A stretch of 64,000 nucleotides of DNA from Antedon mediterranea. Its lineage: Eukaryota; Echinodermata; Crinoidea; Comatulida; Antedonidae. Location of the stretch: assembly GCF_964355755.1 (NCBI RefSeq), contig NC_092672.1, positions 13,698,501-13,762,500 on the forward strand, read 5' to 3'. The translations under genes and the position numbers were made by a program. The notes below the pieces were generated by a model, which saw nothing but the letters and a program-made list of their open reading frames with translations, made no database searches and was not told where the DNA came from. The number at the start of each line of letters is the position of its first letter. The first letter of the stretch is position 1. This document shows positions 12,491 to 23,595 of this stretch, one piece after another.

Positions 12491-12683
12491 GATAGGTTGG
12501 GCCAATCCTGGACGTACTGCAATACCAGGTCAACCCGTGGCCAGGATGGAGCATGCTCCTATTCCATGGCCTAAATTCAAAAATCAGTTTAATATAGAAG
12601 CTACTCGATGAGCAGTGTTTCAGATATTAAGCTGAAAAGAACAGATACTACACATGATCTTAGCCAAAAGGCCGAGAAGCGAT
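12491..12683 (-). ncRNA. RNU2: U2 snRNA copy 13
   Basis: This is the first gene right of the Helitron. It has two private changes: U to A at RNA position 130 in the stem-loop III loop (GGAGCAUGCUCC) and G to A at RNA position 68. Its GUAGUA and Sm sites are intact. It lies next to the interruption, where homogenisation may be less efficient. Confidence 0.95.
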
Positions 12684-13269
12684 AACAATTAAACGAATCT
12701 CAACTAGTACCAACAAATGACGACTTGCTGTCGAATCAGTGTGATACATATAATGTAGCTAATGCATACATTCGACCGATGTGTTAAGTCATACCGTTTA
12801 GAATATAAAAGTTTTTACAGAGATTATAGAGTAATATAATTAATTTGTAATAACTGTCAACATGTTTTTTTAAAACAAAACTGATGACGTGTTACGTTCG
12901 ATGGTCGTAAAACACCGTTAACGTTAAAGAACACTTACGCTACGTTGTCAATTTACATAACAATACAGAGTGACGTAAGTAGCGTAAGGTTTATCGAGTC
13001 GGACCGTAAAACAAAGACGAAACAGTAAAATATACGTTTCATGGCTATAAATTACGTCATTAACAAAATTTGAATATACGCCCATTCGTTTCTCTGTGCA
13101 TTTTAATAATTAAACAATCAACTGAAATTACAGTAACATTTTATTCAGAAAAAATACATAATTATTTCTCTATTGAAAAAGTATGACGTAACAACATGTA
13201 ACCTGTAACGTAAATACAGAAGACCTACAATAAACAGTGTAACAGATTCTATTTTTTAATAACTATCTT

Positions 13270-13462
13270 GATAGGTTGGGCCAATCCTGGACGTACTGCA
13301 ATACCAGGTCAACCCGTGGCCAGGATGGAGCAAGCTCCTATTCCATGGCCTAAATTCAAAAATCAGTTTAATATAGAAGCTACTCGATGAGCAGCGTTTC
13401 AGATATTAAGCTGAAAAGAACAGATACTACACATGATCTTAGCCAAAAGGCCGAGAAGCGAT
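13270..13462 (-). ncRNA. RNU2: U2 snRNA copy 14
   Basis: Majority 'G' type. Its 3' flank has TAACTATCTT rather than TAATTATCTT, as in copies 12 and 20. Confidence 0.97.
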
Positions 13463-14051
13463 AACAATTAAACGAATCTCAACTAGTACCAACAAATGAC
13501 GACTTGCTGTCAAATCAGTGTGATACATATAATGTAGCTAATGCATACATTCGACCGATGTGTTAAGCCATACCGTTTAAAATATAAAAGTTTTTACAGA
13601 GATTATAGAGTAATATAATTAATTTGTAATAACTGTCAACATGTTTTTTTTAAACAAAACTGATGACGTGTTACGTTCGATGGTCGTAAAACACCGTTAA
13701 CACTTACGCTACGTTGTCAATTTACATAACAATACAGAGTATACATACAGTGACGTAAGTAGCGTAATGTTTATCGAGTCGGACCGTAAAACAAAGACGA
13801 AACAGTAAAATATACGTTTCATGGCTATAAATTACGTCATTAACAAAATTTGAATATACGCCCATTCGTTTCTCTGTGCATTTTAATAATTAAACAATCA
13901 ACTGAAATTACAGTAACATTTTATTCAGAAAAAAATACATAATTATTTCTCTATTGAAAAAGTATGACGTAACAACATGTAACCTGTAACGTAAATACAG
14001 AAGACCTACAATAAACAGTGTAACAGATTCTATTTTTTTAATAATTATCTT

Positions 14052-14244
14052 GATAGGTTGGGCCAATCCTGGACGTACTGCAATACCAGGTCAACCCGTG
14101 GCCAGGATGGAGCAAGCTCCTATTCCATGGCCTAAATTCAAAAATCAGTTTAATATAGAAGCTACTCGATGAGCAGCGTTTCAGATATTAAGCTGAAAAG
14201 AACAGATACTACACATGATCTTAGCCAAAAGGCCGAGAAGCGAT
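14052..14244 (-). ncRNA. RNU2: U2 snRNA copy 15
   Basis: Majority 'G' type. The spacers on its two sides differ by the GTAATATTAACTG and TATACATACAG insertions. Confidence 0.97.
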
Positions 14245-14848
14245 AACAATTAAACGAATCTCAACTAGTACCAACAAATGACGACTTGCTGTCGAATCAG
14301 TGTGATACATATAATGTAGCTAATGCATACATTCGACCGATGTGTTAAGCCATACCGTTTAAAATATAAAAGTTTTTACAGAGATTATAGAGTAATATAA
14401 TTAATTTGTAATATTAACTGTCAACATGTTTTTTTAAAACAAAACTGATGACGTGTTACGTTCGATGGTCGTAAAACACCGTTAACGTTATAGAACACTT
14501 ACGCTACGTTGTCAATTTACATAACAATACAGAGTATACATACAGTGACGTAAGTAGCGTAAGGTTTATCGAGTCGGACCGTAAAACAAAGACGAAACAG
14601 TAAACTATACGTTTCATGGCTATAAATTAGGTCAATAAATAAAAATTGAAAATACGCCCATTCGTTTCTCTGTGCATTTTAATAATTAAAAAATCAACTG
14701 AAATTACAGTAACATTTCATTCAGAAAAAATAAATAATTATTTCTCTATAGAAAAAGTATGACGTAACAACATGTAACCTGTTACGTAAATACAGAAGAA
14801 GACCTACAATAAACAGTGTAACAGATTCTATTTTGTAATAATTATCTT

Positions 14849-15041
14849 GATAGGTTGGGCCAATCCTGGATGTACTGCAATACCAGGTCAACCCGTGGCC
14901 AGGATGGAGCAAGCTCCTATTCCATGGCCTAAATTCAAAAATAAGTTTAATATAGAAGCTACTCGATGAGCAGCGTTTCAGATATTAAGCTGAAAAGAAC
15001 AGATACTACACATGATCTTAGCCAAAAGGCCGAGAAGCGAT
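14849..15041 (-). ncRNA. RNU2: U2 snRNA copy 16, Sm-site variant
   Basis: The G at RNA position 99 is U, so the Sm site reads UAUUUUUGA. Copy 17 has the same change. It is otherwise 'A' type. Its 3' flank is a hybrid of the two spacer types, with an extra GAA (GAAGAAGACC). Confidence 0.95.
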
Positions 15042-15642
15042 AACAATTAAACGAATCTCAACTAGTACCAACAAATGACGACTTGCTGTCGAATCAGTGT
15101 GATACATATAATGTAGCTAATGCATACATTCGACCGATGTGTTAAGCCATACCGTTTAAAATATAAAAGTTTTTACAGAGATTATAGAGTAATATAATTA
15201 ATTTGTAATAACTGTCAACATGTTTTTTTAAAACAAAACTGATGACGTGTTACGTTCGATGGTCGTAAAACACCGTTAACGTTATAGAACACTTACGCTA
15301 CGTTGTCAATTTACATAACAATACAGAGTATACATACAGTGACGTAAGTAGCGTAAGGTTTATCGAGTCGGACCGTAAAACAAAGACGAAACAGTAAACT
15401 ATACGTTTCATGGCTATAAATTAGGTCAATAAATAAAAATTGAAAATACGCCCATTCGTTTCTCTGTGCATTTTAATAATTAAAAAATCAACTGAAATTA
15501 CAGTAACATTTCATTCAGAAAAAATAAATAATTATTTCTCTATAGAAAAAGTATGACGTAACAACATGTAACCTGTTACGTAAATACAGAAGAAGACCTA
15601 CAATAAACAGTGTAACAGATTCTATTTTGTAATAATTATCTT

Positions 15643-15835
15643 GATAGGTTGGGCCAATCCTGGATGTACTGCAATACCAGGTCAACCCGTGGCCAGGATG
15701 GAGCAAGCTCCTATTCCATGGCCTAAATTCAAAAATAAGTTTAATATAGAAGCTACTCGATGAGCAGCGTTTCAGATATTAAGCTGAAAAGAACAGATAC
15801 TACACATGATCTTAGCCAAAAGGCCGAGAAGCGAT
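15643..15835 (-). ncRNA. RNU2: U2 snRNA copy 17, Sm-site variant
   Basis: Same G99 to U change and the same hybrid spacer as copy 16. The two 794-bp units are near identical, which points to a recent single-unit duplication. Confidence 0.95.
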
Positions 15836-16421
15836 AACAATTAAACGAATCTCAACTAGTACCAACAAATGACGACTTGCTGTCGAATCAGTGTGATACA
15901 TATAATGTAGCTAATGCATACATTCGACCGATGTGTTAAGCCATACCGTTTAAAATATAAAAGTTTTTACAGAGATTATAGAGTAATATAATTAATTTGT
16001 AATAACTGTCAACATGTTTTTTTAAAACAAAACTGATGACGTGTTACGTTCGATGGTCGTAAAACACCGTTAACGTTATAGAACACTTACGCTACGTTGT
16101 CAATTTACATAACAATACAGAGTGACGTAAGTAGCGTAAGGTTTATCGAGTCGGACCGTAAAACAAAGACGAAACAGTAAAATATACGTTTCATGGCTAT
16201 AAATTACGTCATTAACAAAATTTGAATATACGCCCATTCGTTTCTCTGTGCATTTTAATAATTAAACAATCAACTGAAATTACAGTAACATTTTATTCAG
16301 AAAAAATACATAATTATTTCTCTATTGAAAAAGTATGACGTAACAACATGTAACCTGTAACGTAAATACAGAAGACCTACAATAAACAGTGTAACAGATT
16401 CTATTTTTTAATAATTATCTT

Positions 16422-16614
16422 GATAGGTTGGGCCAATCCTGGACGTACTGCAATACCAGGTCAACCCGTGGCCAGGATGGAGCAAGCTCCTATTCCATGG
16501 CCTAAATTCAAAAATCAGTTTAATATAGAAGCTACTCGATGAGCAGCGTTTCAGATATTAAGCTGAAAAGAACAGATACTACACATGATCTTAGCCAAAA
16601 GGCCGAGAAGCGAT
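16422..16614 (-). ncRNA. RNU2: U2 snRNA copy 18
   Basis: Majority 'G' type. It is the first unit of the second instance of the repeated block and matches copy 3. Confidence 0.97.
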
Positions 16615-17201
16615 AACAATTAAACGAATCTCAACTAGTACCAACAAATGACGACTTGCTGTCGAATCAGTGTGATACATATAATGTAGCTAATGCATAC
16701 ATTCGACCGATGTGTTAAGTCATACCGTTTAGAATATAAAAGTTTTTACAGAGATTATAGAGTAATATAATTAATTTGTAATAACTGTCAACATGTTTTT
16801 TTAAAACAAAACTGATGACGTGTTACGTTCGATGGTCGTAAAACACCGTTAACGTTATAGAACACTTACGCTACGTTGTCAATTTACATAACAATACAGA
16901 GTGACGTAAGTAGCGTAAGGTTTATCGAGTCGGACCGTAAAACAAAGACGAAACAGTAAACTATACGTTTCATGGCTATAAATTAGGTCAATAAATAAAA
17001 ATTGAAAATACGCCCATTCGTTTCTCTGTGCATTTTAATAATTAAAAAATCAACTGAAATTACAGTAACATTTCATTCAGAAAAAATAAATAATTATTTC
17101 TCTATAGAAAAAGTATGACGCAACAACATGTAACCTGTTACGTAAATACAGAAGACTTACAATAAACCGTGTGACAGATTCTCTTTTTTAATAATTATCT
17201 T

Positions 17202-17394
17202 GATAGGTTGGGTCAATCCTGGATGTACTGCAATACCAGGTCAACCCGTGGCCAGGATGGAGCAAGCTCCTATTCCATGGCCTAAATTCAAAAATCAGTT
17301 TAATATAGAAGCTACTCGATGAGCAGCGTTTCAGATATTAAGCTGAAAAGAACAGATACTACACATGATCTTAGCCAAAAGGCCGAGAAGCGAT
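17202..17394 (-). ncRNA. RNU2: U2 snRNA copy 19
   Basis: 'A' type with G to A at RNA position 182, the signature shared only with copy 4. Confidence 0.96.
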
Positions 17395-17980
17395 AACAAT
17401 TAAACGAATCTCAACTAGTACCAACAAATGACGACTTGCTGTCGAATCAGTGTGATACATATAATGTAGCTAATGCATACATTCGACCGATGTGTTAAGC
17501 CATACCGTTTAAAATATAAAAGTTTTTACAGAGATTATAGAGTAATATAATTAATTTGTAATAACTGTCAACATGTTTTTTTAAAACAAAACTGATGACG
17601 TGTTACGTTCGATGGTCGTAAAACACCGTTAACGTTATAGAACACTTACGCTACGTTGTCAATTTACATAACAATACAGAGTGACGTAAGTAGCGTAAGG
17701 TTTATCGAGTCGGACCGTAAAACAAAGACGAAACAGTAAAATATACGTTTCATGGCTATAAATTACGTCATTAACAAAATTTGAATATACGCCCATTCGT
17801 TTCTCTGTGCATTTTAATAATTAAACAATCAACTGAAATTACAGTAACATTTTATTCAGAAAAAATACATAATTATTTCTCTATTGAAAAAGTATGACGT
17901 AACAACATGTAACCTGTAACGTAAATACAGAAGACCTACAATAAACAGTGTAACAGATTCTATTTTTTAATAACTATCTT

Positions 17981-18173
17981 GATAGGTTGGGCCAATCCTG
18001 GACGTACTGCAATACCAGGTCAACCCGTGGCCAGGATGAAGCAAGCTCCTATTCCATGGCCTAAATTCAAAAATCAGTTTAATATAGAAGCTACTCGATG
18101 AGCAGCGTTTCAGATATTAAGCTGAAAAGAACAGATACTACACATGATCTTAGCCAAAAGGCCGAGAAGCGAT
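17981..18173 (-). ncRNA. RNU2: U2 snRNA copy 20
   Basis: Majority 'G' type with a private C to U at RNA position 135, in the sequence following stem-loop III. Confidence 0.96.
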
Positions 18174-18760
18174 AACAATTAAACGAATCTCAACTAGTAC
18201 CAACAAATGACGACTTGCTGTCGAATCAGTGTGATACATATAATGTAGCTAATGCATACATTCGACCGATGTGTTAAGCCATACCGTTTAAAATATAAAA
18301 GTTTTTACAGAGATTATAGAGTAATATAATTAATTTGTAATAACTGTCAACATGTTTTTTTAAAACAAAACTGATGACGTGTTACGTTCGATGGTCGTAA
18401 AACACCGTTAACACTTACGCTACGTTGTCAATTTACATAACAATACAGAGTATACATACAGTGACGTAAGTAGCGTAATGTTTATCGAGTCGGACCGTAA
18501 AACAAAGACGAAACAGTAAAATATACGTTTCATGGCTATAAATTACGTCATTAACAAAATTTGAATATACGCCCATTCGTTTCTCTGTGCATTTTAATAA
18601 TTAAACAATCAACTGAAATTACAGTAACATTTTATTCAGAAAAAATACATAATTATTTCTCTATTGAAAAAGTATGACGTAACAACATGTAACCTGTAAC
18701 GTAAATACAGAAGACCTACAATAAACAGTGTAACAGATTCTATTTTTTAATAATTATCTT

Positions 18761-18953
18761 GATAGGTTGGGCCAATCCTGGACGTACTGCAATACCAGGT
18801 CAACCCGTGGCCAGGATGGAGCAAGCTCCTATTCCATGGCCTAAATTAAAAAATCAGTTTAATATAGAAGCTACTCGATGAGCAGCGTTTCAGATATTAA
18901 GCTGAAAAGAACCGATACTACACATGATCTTAGCCAAAAGGCCGAGAAGCGAT
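18761..18953 (-). ncRNA. RNU2: U2 snRNA copy 21, Sm-site variant
   Basis: G106 to U in the Sm site, as in copy 6, plus a private U to G at RNA position 41, three bases after the branch-point recognition GUAGUA. Confidence 0.95.
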
Positions 18954-19542
18954 AACAATTAAACGAATCTCAACTAGTACCAACAAATGACGACTTGCTG
19001 TCGAATCAGTGTGATACATATAATGTAGCTAATGCATACATTCGACCGATGTGTTAAGCCATACCGTTTAAAATATAAAAGTTTTTACAGAGATTATAGA
19101 GTAATATAATTAATTTGTAATATTAACTGTCAACATGTTTTTTTAAAACAAAACTGATGACGTGTTACGTTCGATGGTCGTAAAACACCGTTAACGTTAT
19201 AGAACACTTACGCTACGTTGTCAATTTACATAACAATACAGAGTGACGTAAGTAGCGTAAGGTTTATCGAGTCGGACCGTAAAACAAAGACGAAACAGTA
19301 AAATATACGTTTCATGGCTATAAATTACGTCATTAACAAAATTTGAATATACGCCCATTCGTTTCTCTGTGCATTTTAATAATTAAACAATCAACTGAAA
19401 TTACAGTAACATTTTATTCAGAAAAAATACATAATTATTTCTCTATTGAAAAAGTATGACGTAACAACATGTAACCTGTAACGTAAATACAGAAGACCTA
19501 CAATAAACAGTGTAACAGATTCTATTTTTTAATAATTATCTT

Positions 19543-19735
19543 GATAGGTTGGGCCAATCCTGGACGTACTGCAATACCAGGTCAACCCGTGGCCAGGATG
19601 GAGCAAGCTCCTATTCCATGGCCTAAATTCAAAAATCAGTTTAATATAGAAGCTACTCGATGAGCAGCGTTTCAGATATTAAGCTGAAAAGAACAGATAC
19701 TACACATGATCTTAGCCAAAAGGCCGAGAAGCGAT
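19543..19735 (-). ncRNA. RNU2: U2 snRNA copy 22
   Basis: Majority 'G' type. It follows copy 21 as copy 7 follows copy 6. Confidence 0.97.
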
Positions 19736-20326
19736 AACAATTAAACGAATCTCAACTAGTACCAACAAATGACGACTTGCTGTCGAATCAGTGTGATACA
19801 TATAATGTAGCTAATGCATACATTCGACCGATGTGTTAAGCCATACCGTTTAAAATATAAAAGTTTTTACAGAGATTATAGAGTAATATAATTAATTTGT
19901 AATAACTGTCAACATGTTTTTTTTAAACAAAACTGATGACGTGTTACGTTCGATGGTCGTAAAACACCGTTAACGTTATAGAACACTTACGCTACGTTGT
20001 CAATTTACATAAAAATACAGAGTGACGTAAGTAGCGTAAGGTTTATCGAGTCGGACCGTAAAACAAAGACGAAACAGTAAAATATACGTTTCATGGCTAT
20101 AAATTACGTCATTAACAAAATTTGAATATACGCCCATTCGTTTCTCTGTGCATTTTAATAATTAAACAATCAACTCAACTGAAATTACAGTAACATTTTA
20201 TTCAGAAAAAATACATAATTATTTCTCTATTGAAAAAGTATGACGTAACAACATGTAACCTGTAACGTAAATACAGAAGACCTACATTAAACAGTGTAAC
20301 AGATTCTATTTTTTAATAATTATCTT

Positions 20327-20519
20327 GATAGGTTGGGCCAATCCTGGACGTACTGCAATACCAGGTCAACCCGTGGCCAGGATGGAGCAAGCTCCTATTC
20401 CATGGCCTAAATTCAAAAATCAGTTTAATATAGAAGCTACTCGATGAGCAGCGTTTCAGATATTAAGCTGAAAAGAAGAGATACTACACATGATCTTAGC
20501 CAAAAGGCCGAGAAGCGAT
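20327..20519 (-). ncRNA. RNU2: U2 snRNA copy 23
   Basis: 'G' type with a private G to C at RNA position 42, close to the branch-point recognition region. Its 3' flank has CTACATTAAACAG, shared with copy 24. Confidence 0.96.
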
Positions 20520-21105
20520 AACAATTAAACGAATCTCAACTAGTACCAACAAATGACGACTTGCTGTCAAATCAGTGTGATACATATAATGTAGCTAATG
20601 CATACATTCGACCGATGTGTTAAGCCATACCGTTTAAAATATAAAAGTTTTTACAGAGATTATAGAGTAATATAATTAATTTGTAATAACTGTCAACATG
20701 TTTTTTTTAAACAAAACTGATGACGTGTTACGTTCGATGGTCGTAAAACACCGTTAACGTTATAGAACACTTACGCTACGTTGTCAATTTACATAACAAT
20801 ACAGAGTGACGTAAGTAGCGTAAGGTTTATCGAGTCGGACCGTAAAACAAAGACGAAACAGTAAAATATACGTTTCATGGCTATAAATTACGTCATTAAC
20901 AAAATTTGAATATACGCCCATTCGTTTCTCTGTGCATTTTAATAATTAAACAATCAACTGAAATTACAGTAACATTTTATTCAGAAAAAATACATAATTA
21001 TTTCTCTATTGAAAAAGTATGACGTAACAACATGTAACCTGTAACGTAAATACAGAAGACCTACATTAAACAGTGTAACAGATTCTATTTTTTAATAATT
21101 ATCTT

Positions 21106-21298
21106 GATAGGTTGGGCCAATCCTGGACGTACTGCAATACCAGGTCAACCCGTGGCCAGGATGGAGCAAGCTCCTATTCCATGGCCTAAATTCAAAAATC
21201 AGTTTAATATAGAAGCTACTCGATGAGCAGCGTTTCAGATATTAAGCTGAAAAGAACAGATACTACACATGATCTTAGCCAAAAGGCCGAGAAGCGAT
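21106..21298 (-). ncRNA. RNU2: U2 snRNA copy 24 (array edge)
   Basis: Majority 'G' type and the last gene before the array ends. About 387 bp of upstream spacer is kept before the junction with LINE sequence near 21,685. Confidence 0.97.
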
Positions 21299-21685
21299 AA
21301 CAATTAAACGAATCTCAACTAGTACCAACAAATGACGACTTGCTGTCGAATCAGTGTGATACATATAATGTAGCTAATGCATACATTCGACCGATGTGTT
21401 AAGCCATACCGTTTAAAATATAAAAGTTTTTACAGAGATTATAGAGTAATATAATTAATTTGTAATAACTGTCAACATGTTTTTTTTAAACAAAACTGAT
21501 GACGTGTTACGTTCGATGGTCGTAAAACACCGTTAACGTTATAGAACACTTACGCTACGTTGTCAATTTACATAACAATACAGAGTGACGTAAGTAGCGT
21601 AAGGTTTATCGAGTCGGACCGTAAAACAAAGACGAAACAGTAAACTATACGTTTCATGGCTATAAATTAGGTCAATAAATAAAAA

Positions 21686-22505
21686 ATGAAGCAAACAAAA
21701 CCATTAAAAACAACAAAAAGTACACCAGTGGTCCCCTATAACTCATTTCGAAAAGGTTTGCCTCAACAACTCTCGCACTGCTGACGTGCGAGCAACATAG
21801 GACGCGTGGAATGAAGCCAAATGGCCGACTAAATCCGCTGGCCTGGTCGCCGACTTTCTGCAAGATTTAACCGGACAGTTCACCACTGCGCTCTTTCCAT
21901 GCTTCTTTGCCATATGATCTGCAAAAGAACGCCATGAGGAGAAAGCCGGTAACGAACAACCTTTCACGCAGGATAACGACATTCCTATCTCCTTCCCAAA
22001 ACCGGCTTCTTTCAGCTTTTTCAGAGCCTTGGCGTTCACAACAGATGCATCTTTTGCCACTACCAAATTCGAAGAGTCTTTGGCACTTACAACATCTGAG
22101 GAATCACTATCATCACTGTCCAAACTGTCCTCACTGTCAGTATCGAAAATACTCCCAACCTTAGGCAGTAAAGGAACACTATCGCCCCAGCTGGAGAACT
22201 CCTCCTGCTCTCCTCCCAACGTGTCTTCTTCATTTTTCTCCACATCACTACCTCCAACACTAATAGAGCTTTGGAGGGGGCCTAAATCCTTCTCTGACGT
22301 ACTCATTAGTATCGAGCCTGATGCAACCACTTCCCTACTCTCTACCTCCAACTCCTCCTCAACATCCGACACATTACCTGCATCTTCTACCACAACAAGC
22401 TCCTCTTCTCCACTTGAAGTTAGTCCGTCCTCTTCAATAATAGGCTGACTGCCACCACGAGCTTTAGCGCTGAAAGAAACAGGACACCTCCTAGCCACAT
22501 GACAG
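21686..22505 (-). mobile_element. Tx1/L1-like LINE fragment against the U2 array
   Basis: This fragment covers the end of ORF1 and the first codons of ORF2 (ATGGTTTTGTTTGCTTC). Its 3' side stops abruptly at 21,686, where U2 spacer begins, and its 5' side stops inside the second CCHC knuckle near 22,505. Loss of the 3' part is not expected from target-primed insertion, so a later break or recombination is likely. It is nearly identical in coding sequence to the copy at 29.6-30.4 kb. Confidence 0.85.
21743..22498 (-). pseudogene. LINE ORF1 C-terminal part, double C2H2 finger
   Basis: The 251-codon open frame starts with the tail of a CCHC knuckle (HVARRCP). An acidic Ser/Asp/Glu-rich segment follows at residues 22-150. 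Next come two C2H2-type fingers: C177/C181/H195/H200 and C208/C213/H226/H231. It ends with a basic-hydrophobic tail (RELLRQTFSK). ORF1 proteins of LINEs bind their RNA, and the fingers suggest nucleic-acid binding. The frame is open, but the element around it is truncated at both ends, so no functional product is expected. The first methionine is internal to the family's ORF1. Confidence 0.8.
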
Positions 22506-22860
22506 CCTATCTACCCGAACATGAACATGAACCAAATGTTATAAGTACGATTTTAAATGACAGTTCAAAGACTTTTATTACCATGTTTTATATTTATAAT
22601 TTAATTAAAATTGTAAATGAAAGCATATGGTTTTATATTGTAATCAATCACCTTTTATGCCTGCATTTTAACTACTTTTAACACTGTAACAAACGTAGTA
22701 ATATACAATAGAAAGAGCAATATTCATACAATAATTAATTGTTACACAAATGTACCTTTATTTTTATATATAATATATATACATATAAAACAGAGTATTA
22801 TAATAAAAGTGGGACGACCCCACACAAGACAAAAAAAAAGATAGAAGATTATACCTGTAT
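22506..22860. other. AT-rich stretch, no gene seen
   Basis: AT-rich sequence with TATATATAATATATATAC near 22,768-22,785. Only short chance frames are present. I recognise nothing in it. Confidence 0.6.
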
Positions 22861-23080
22861 CTATTTGAAGTACTGTGCGTCTTAAAATGCGGACATTCGT
22901 CTCTAAACCTGAGATTCAAAGAGGTTGTGTATGTAAAGTCTGTGTTTGCGCACATCAAGAAAGCTGGTGTTCGGGTAGAGGAAGTGGAAGCTGTTCAGCG
23001 GTTAAGCAGTTGATCGTTCGACAAGACAAGACCCCTGCAATATGCCGACGTGCTTCCGGTGAGTTGTGTAGTGTTTAAAA
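22861..23080 (+). pseudogene. Possible LINE ORF1 N-terminal remnant
   Basis: A frame through 22,950-23,010 reads AHIKKAGVRVEEVEAVQRL, resembling the N-terminal part of Tx1-type ORF1 proteins. It is followed by a stop and then by the Rex1-like LINE. It may be the 5' end of the same copy whose ORF1 resumes at about 24,836, which would make the Rex1 element a nested insertion. This is inferred from order and orientation only. Confidence 0.35.
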
Positions 23081-23595
23081 TTGAAGCAAACTTTAGGCAG
23101 AATAATCAAAAAAGTGCATGGATCGGGCTCAAAAAGATTACGGGTATTGGTAAAAAGAATGACTCAATTATGAACTCAAGTAGTAGGGGTTCTGTTAATG
23201 ACTTGAATATGTTTTTTAACAGGTTTAATAAGGATAGCCACCTCTATGAGGATACATTTAAAGAAGTCTGTCAGGATTTAGATAATGAAATTAACATGAG
23301 TGTAGATAAAGGTAATGAGTGTTTAATTAATATTGTTGTTGTGAGGAATAGCCTCAAAAAGTTCAATGCATGTAAGGCAAATGGACCTGATGGTGTCAAA
23401 GCAAAATTATTGAAAACTTTTGCAAATGAGTTAAGCAATGTGTTTCTTCGTCTTTTTACTTGGTCTATTGGTAGTCATACTATCTCTAAGATTTGGAAGA
23501 CATCTTGTATCAAACCATTACCAAAGAAACCGAATCCATTGTGCCATAATGATTACAGACCAATAGTTTTTACCGCCTTACCAATGAAATGCTAG
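23050..23595 (+). pseudogene. Rex1-like RT, N-terminal half
   Basis: The open frame covers the linker upstream of the RT and the first RT motifs (NGPDGVKAKLLK, then IKPLPKKPNPLCHNDYRPI). It ends with a TAG inside the motif where the family continues. Its first codons before about 23,085 belong to flanking sequence. No endonuclease domain is present upstream. Confidence 0.7.

Larger units (their letters stand above)
1..21685 (-). repeat. Tandem U2 snRNA gene array, ~780-bp units
   Basis: This is a head-to-tail array with a period of about 780 bp: a 193-bp U2 gene on the minus strand plus about 587 bp of spacer. It has 24 full genes and one partial. Two spacer types can be told apart. One has AGGTCAATAAATAAAAATTG, CATTTCATTC and GACGCAAC. 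The other has ACGTCATTAACAAAATTTG, CATTTTATTC and GACGTAAC. Some units are hybrids, for example those at 14.6-14.85 and 15.4-15.64 kb. Just 3' of each gene on the minus strand lies an A-rich stretch (TTAAAAAAGAGAAT-like) resembling an snRNA 3' box. The array is interrupted once, at 9,809-12,321, by a Helitron. It ends at about 21,685 against a broken LINE. High sequence identity between units fits concerted evolution. Confidence 0.97.

Noticed and set aside
14721-15706. Two identical 63-codon minus-strand frames (14,721-14,912 and 15,515-15,706)
   Set aside because: They lie across the 3' part of U2 copies 16 and 17 and their 3' flanks, and exist only because an extra GAA in the hybrid spacer opens the frame. 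They are a shadow of the noncoding RNA genes.
22029-22448. 139-codon Ser/Thr-rich plus-strand frame
   Set aside because: Exact antisense shadow of the acidic region of the minus-strand LINE ORF1.
21686-22505. U2-targeted retrotransposon (Keno- or Utopia-like) at the array edge
   Set aside because: Families specific for U2 genes insert inside the U2 gene itself. Here the junction is in the spacer, the LINE lacks its 3' end, and related copies sit elsewhere without U2 sequence.
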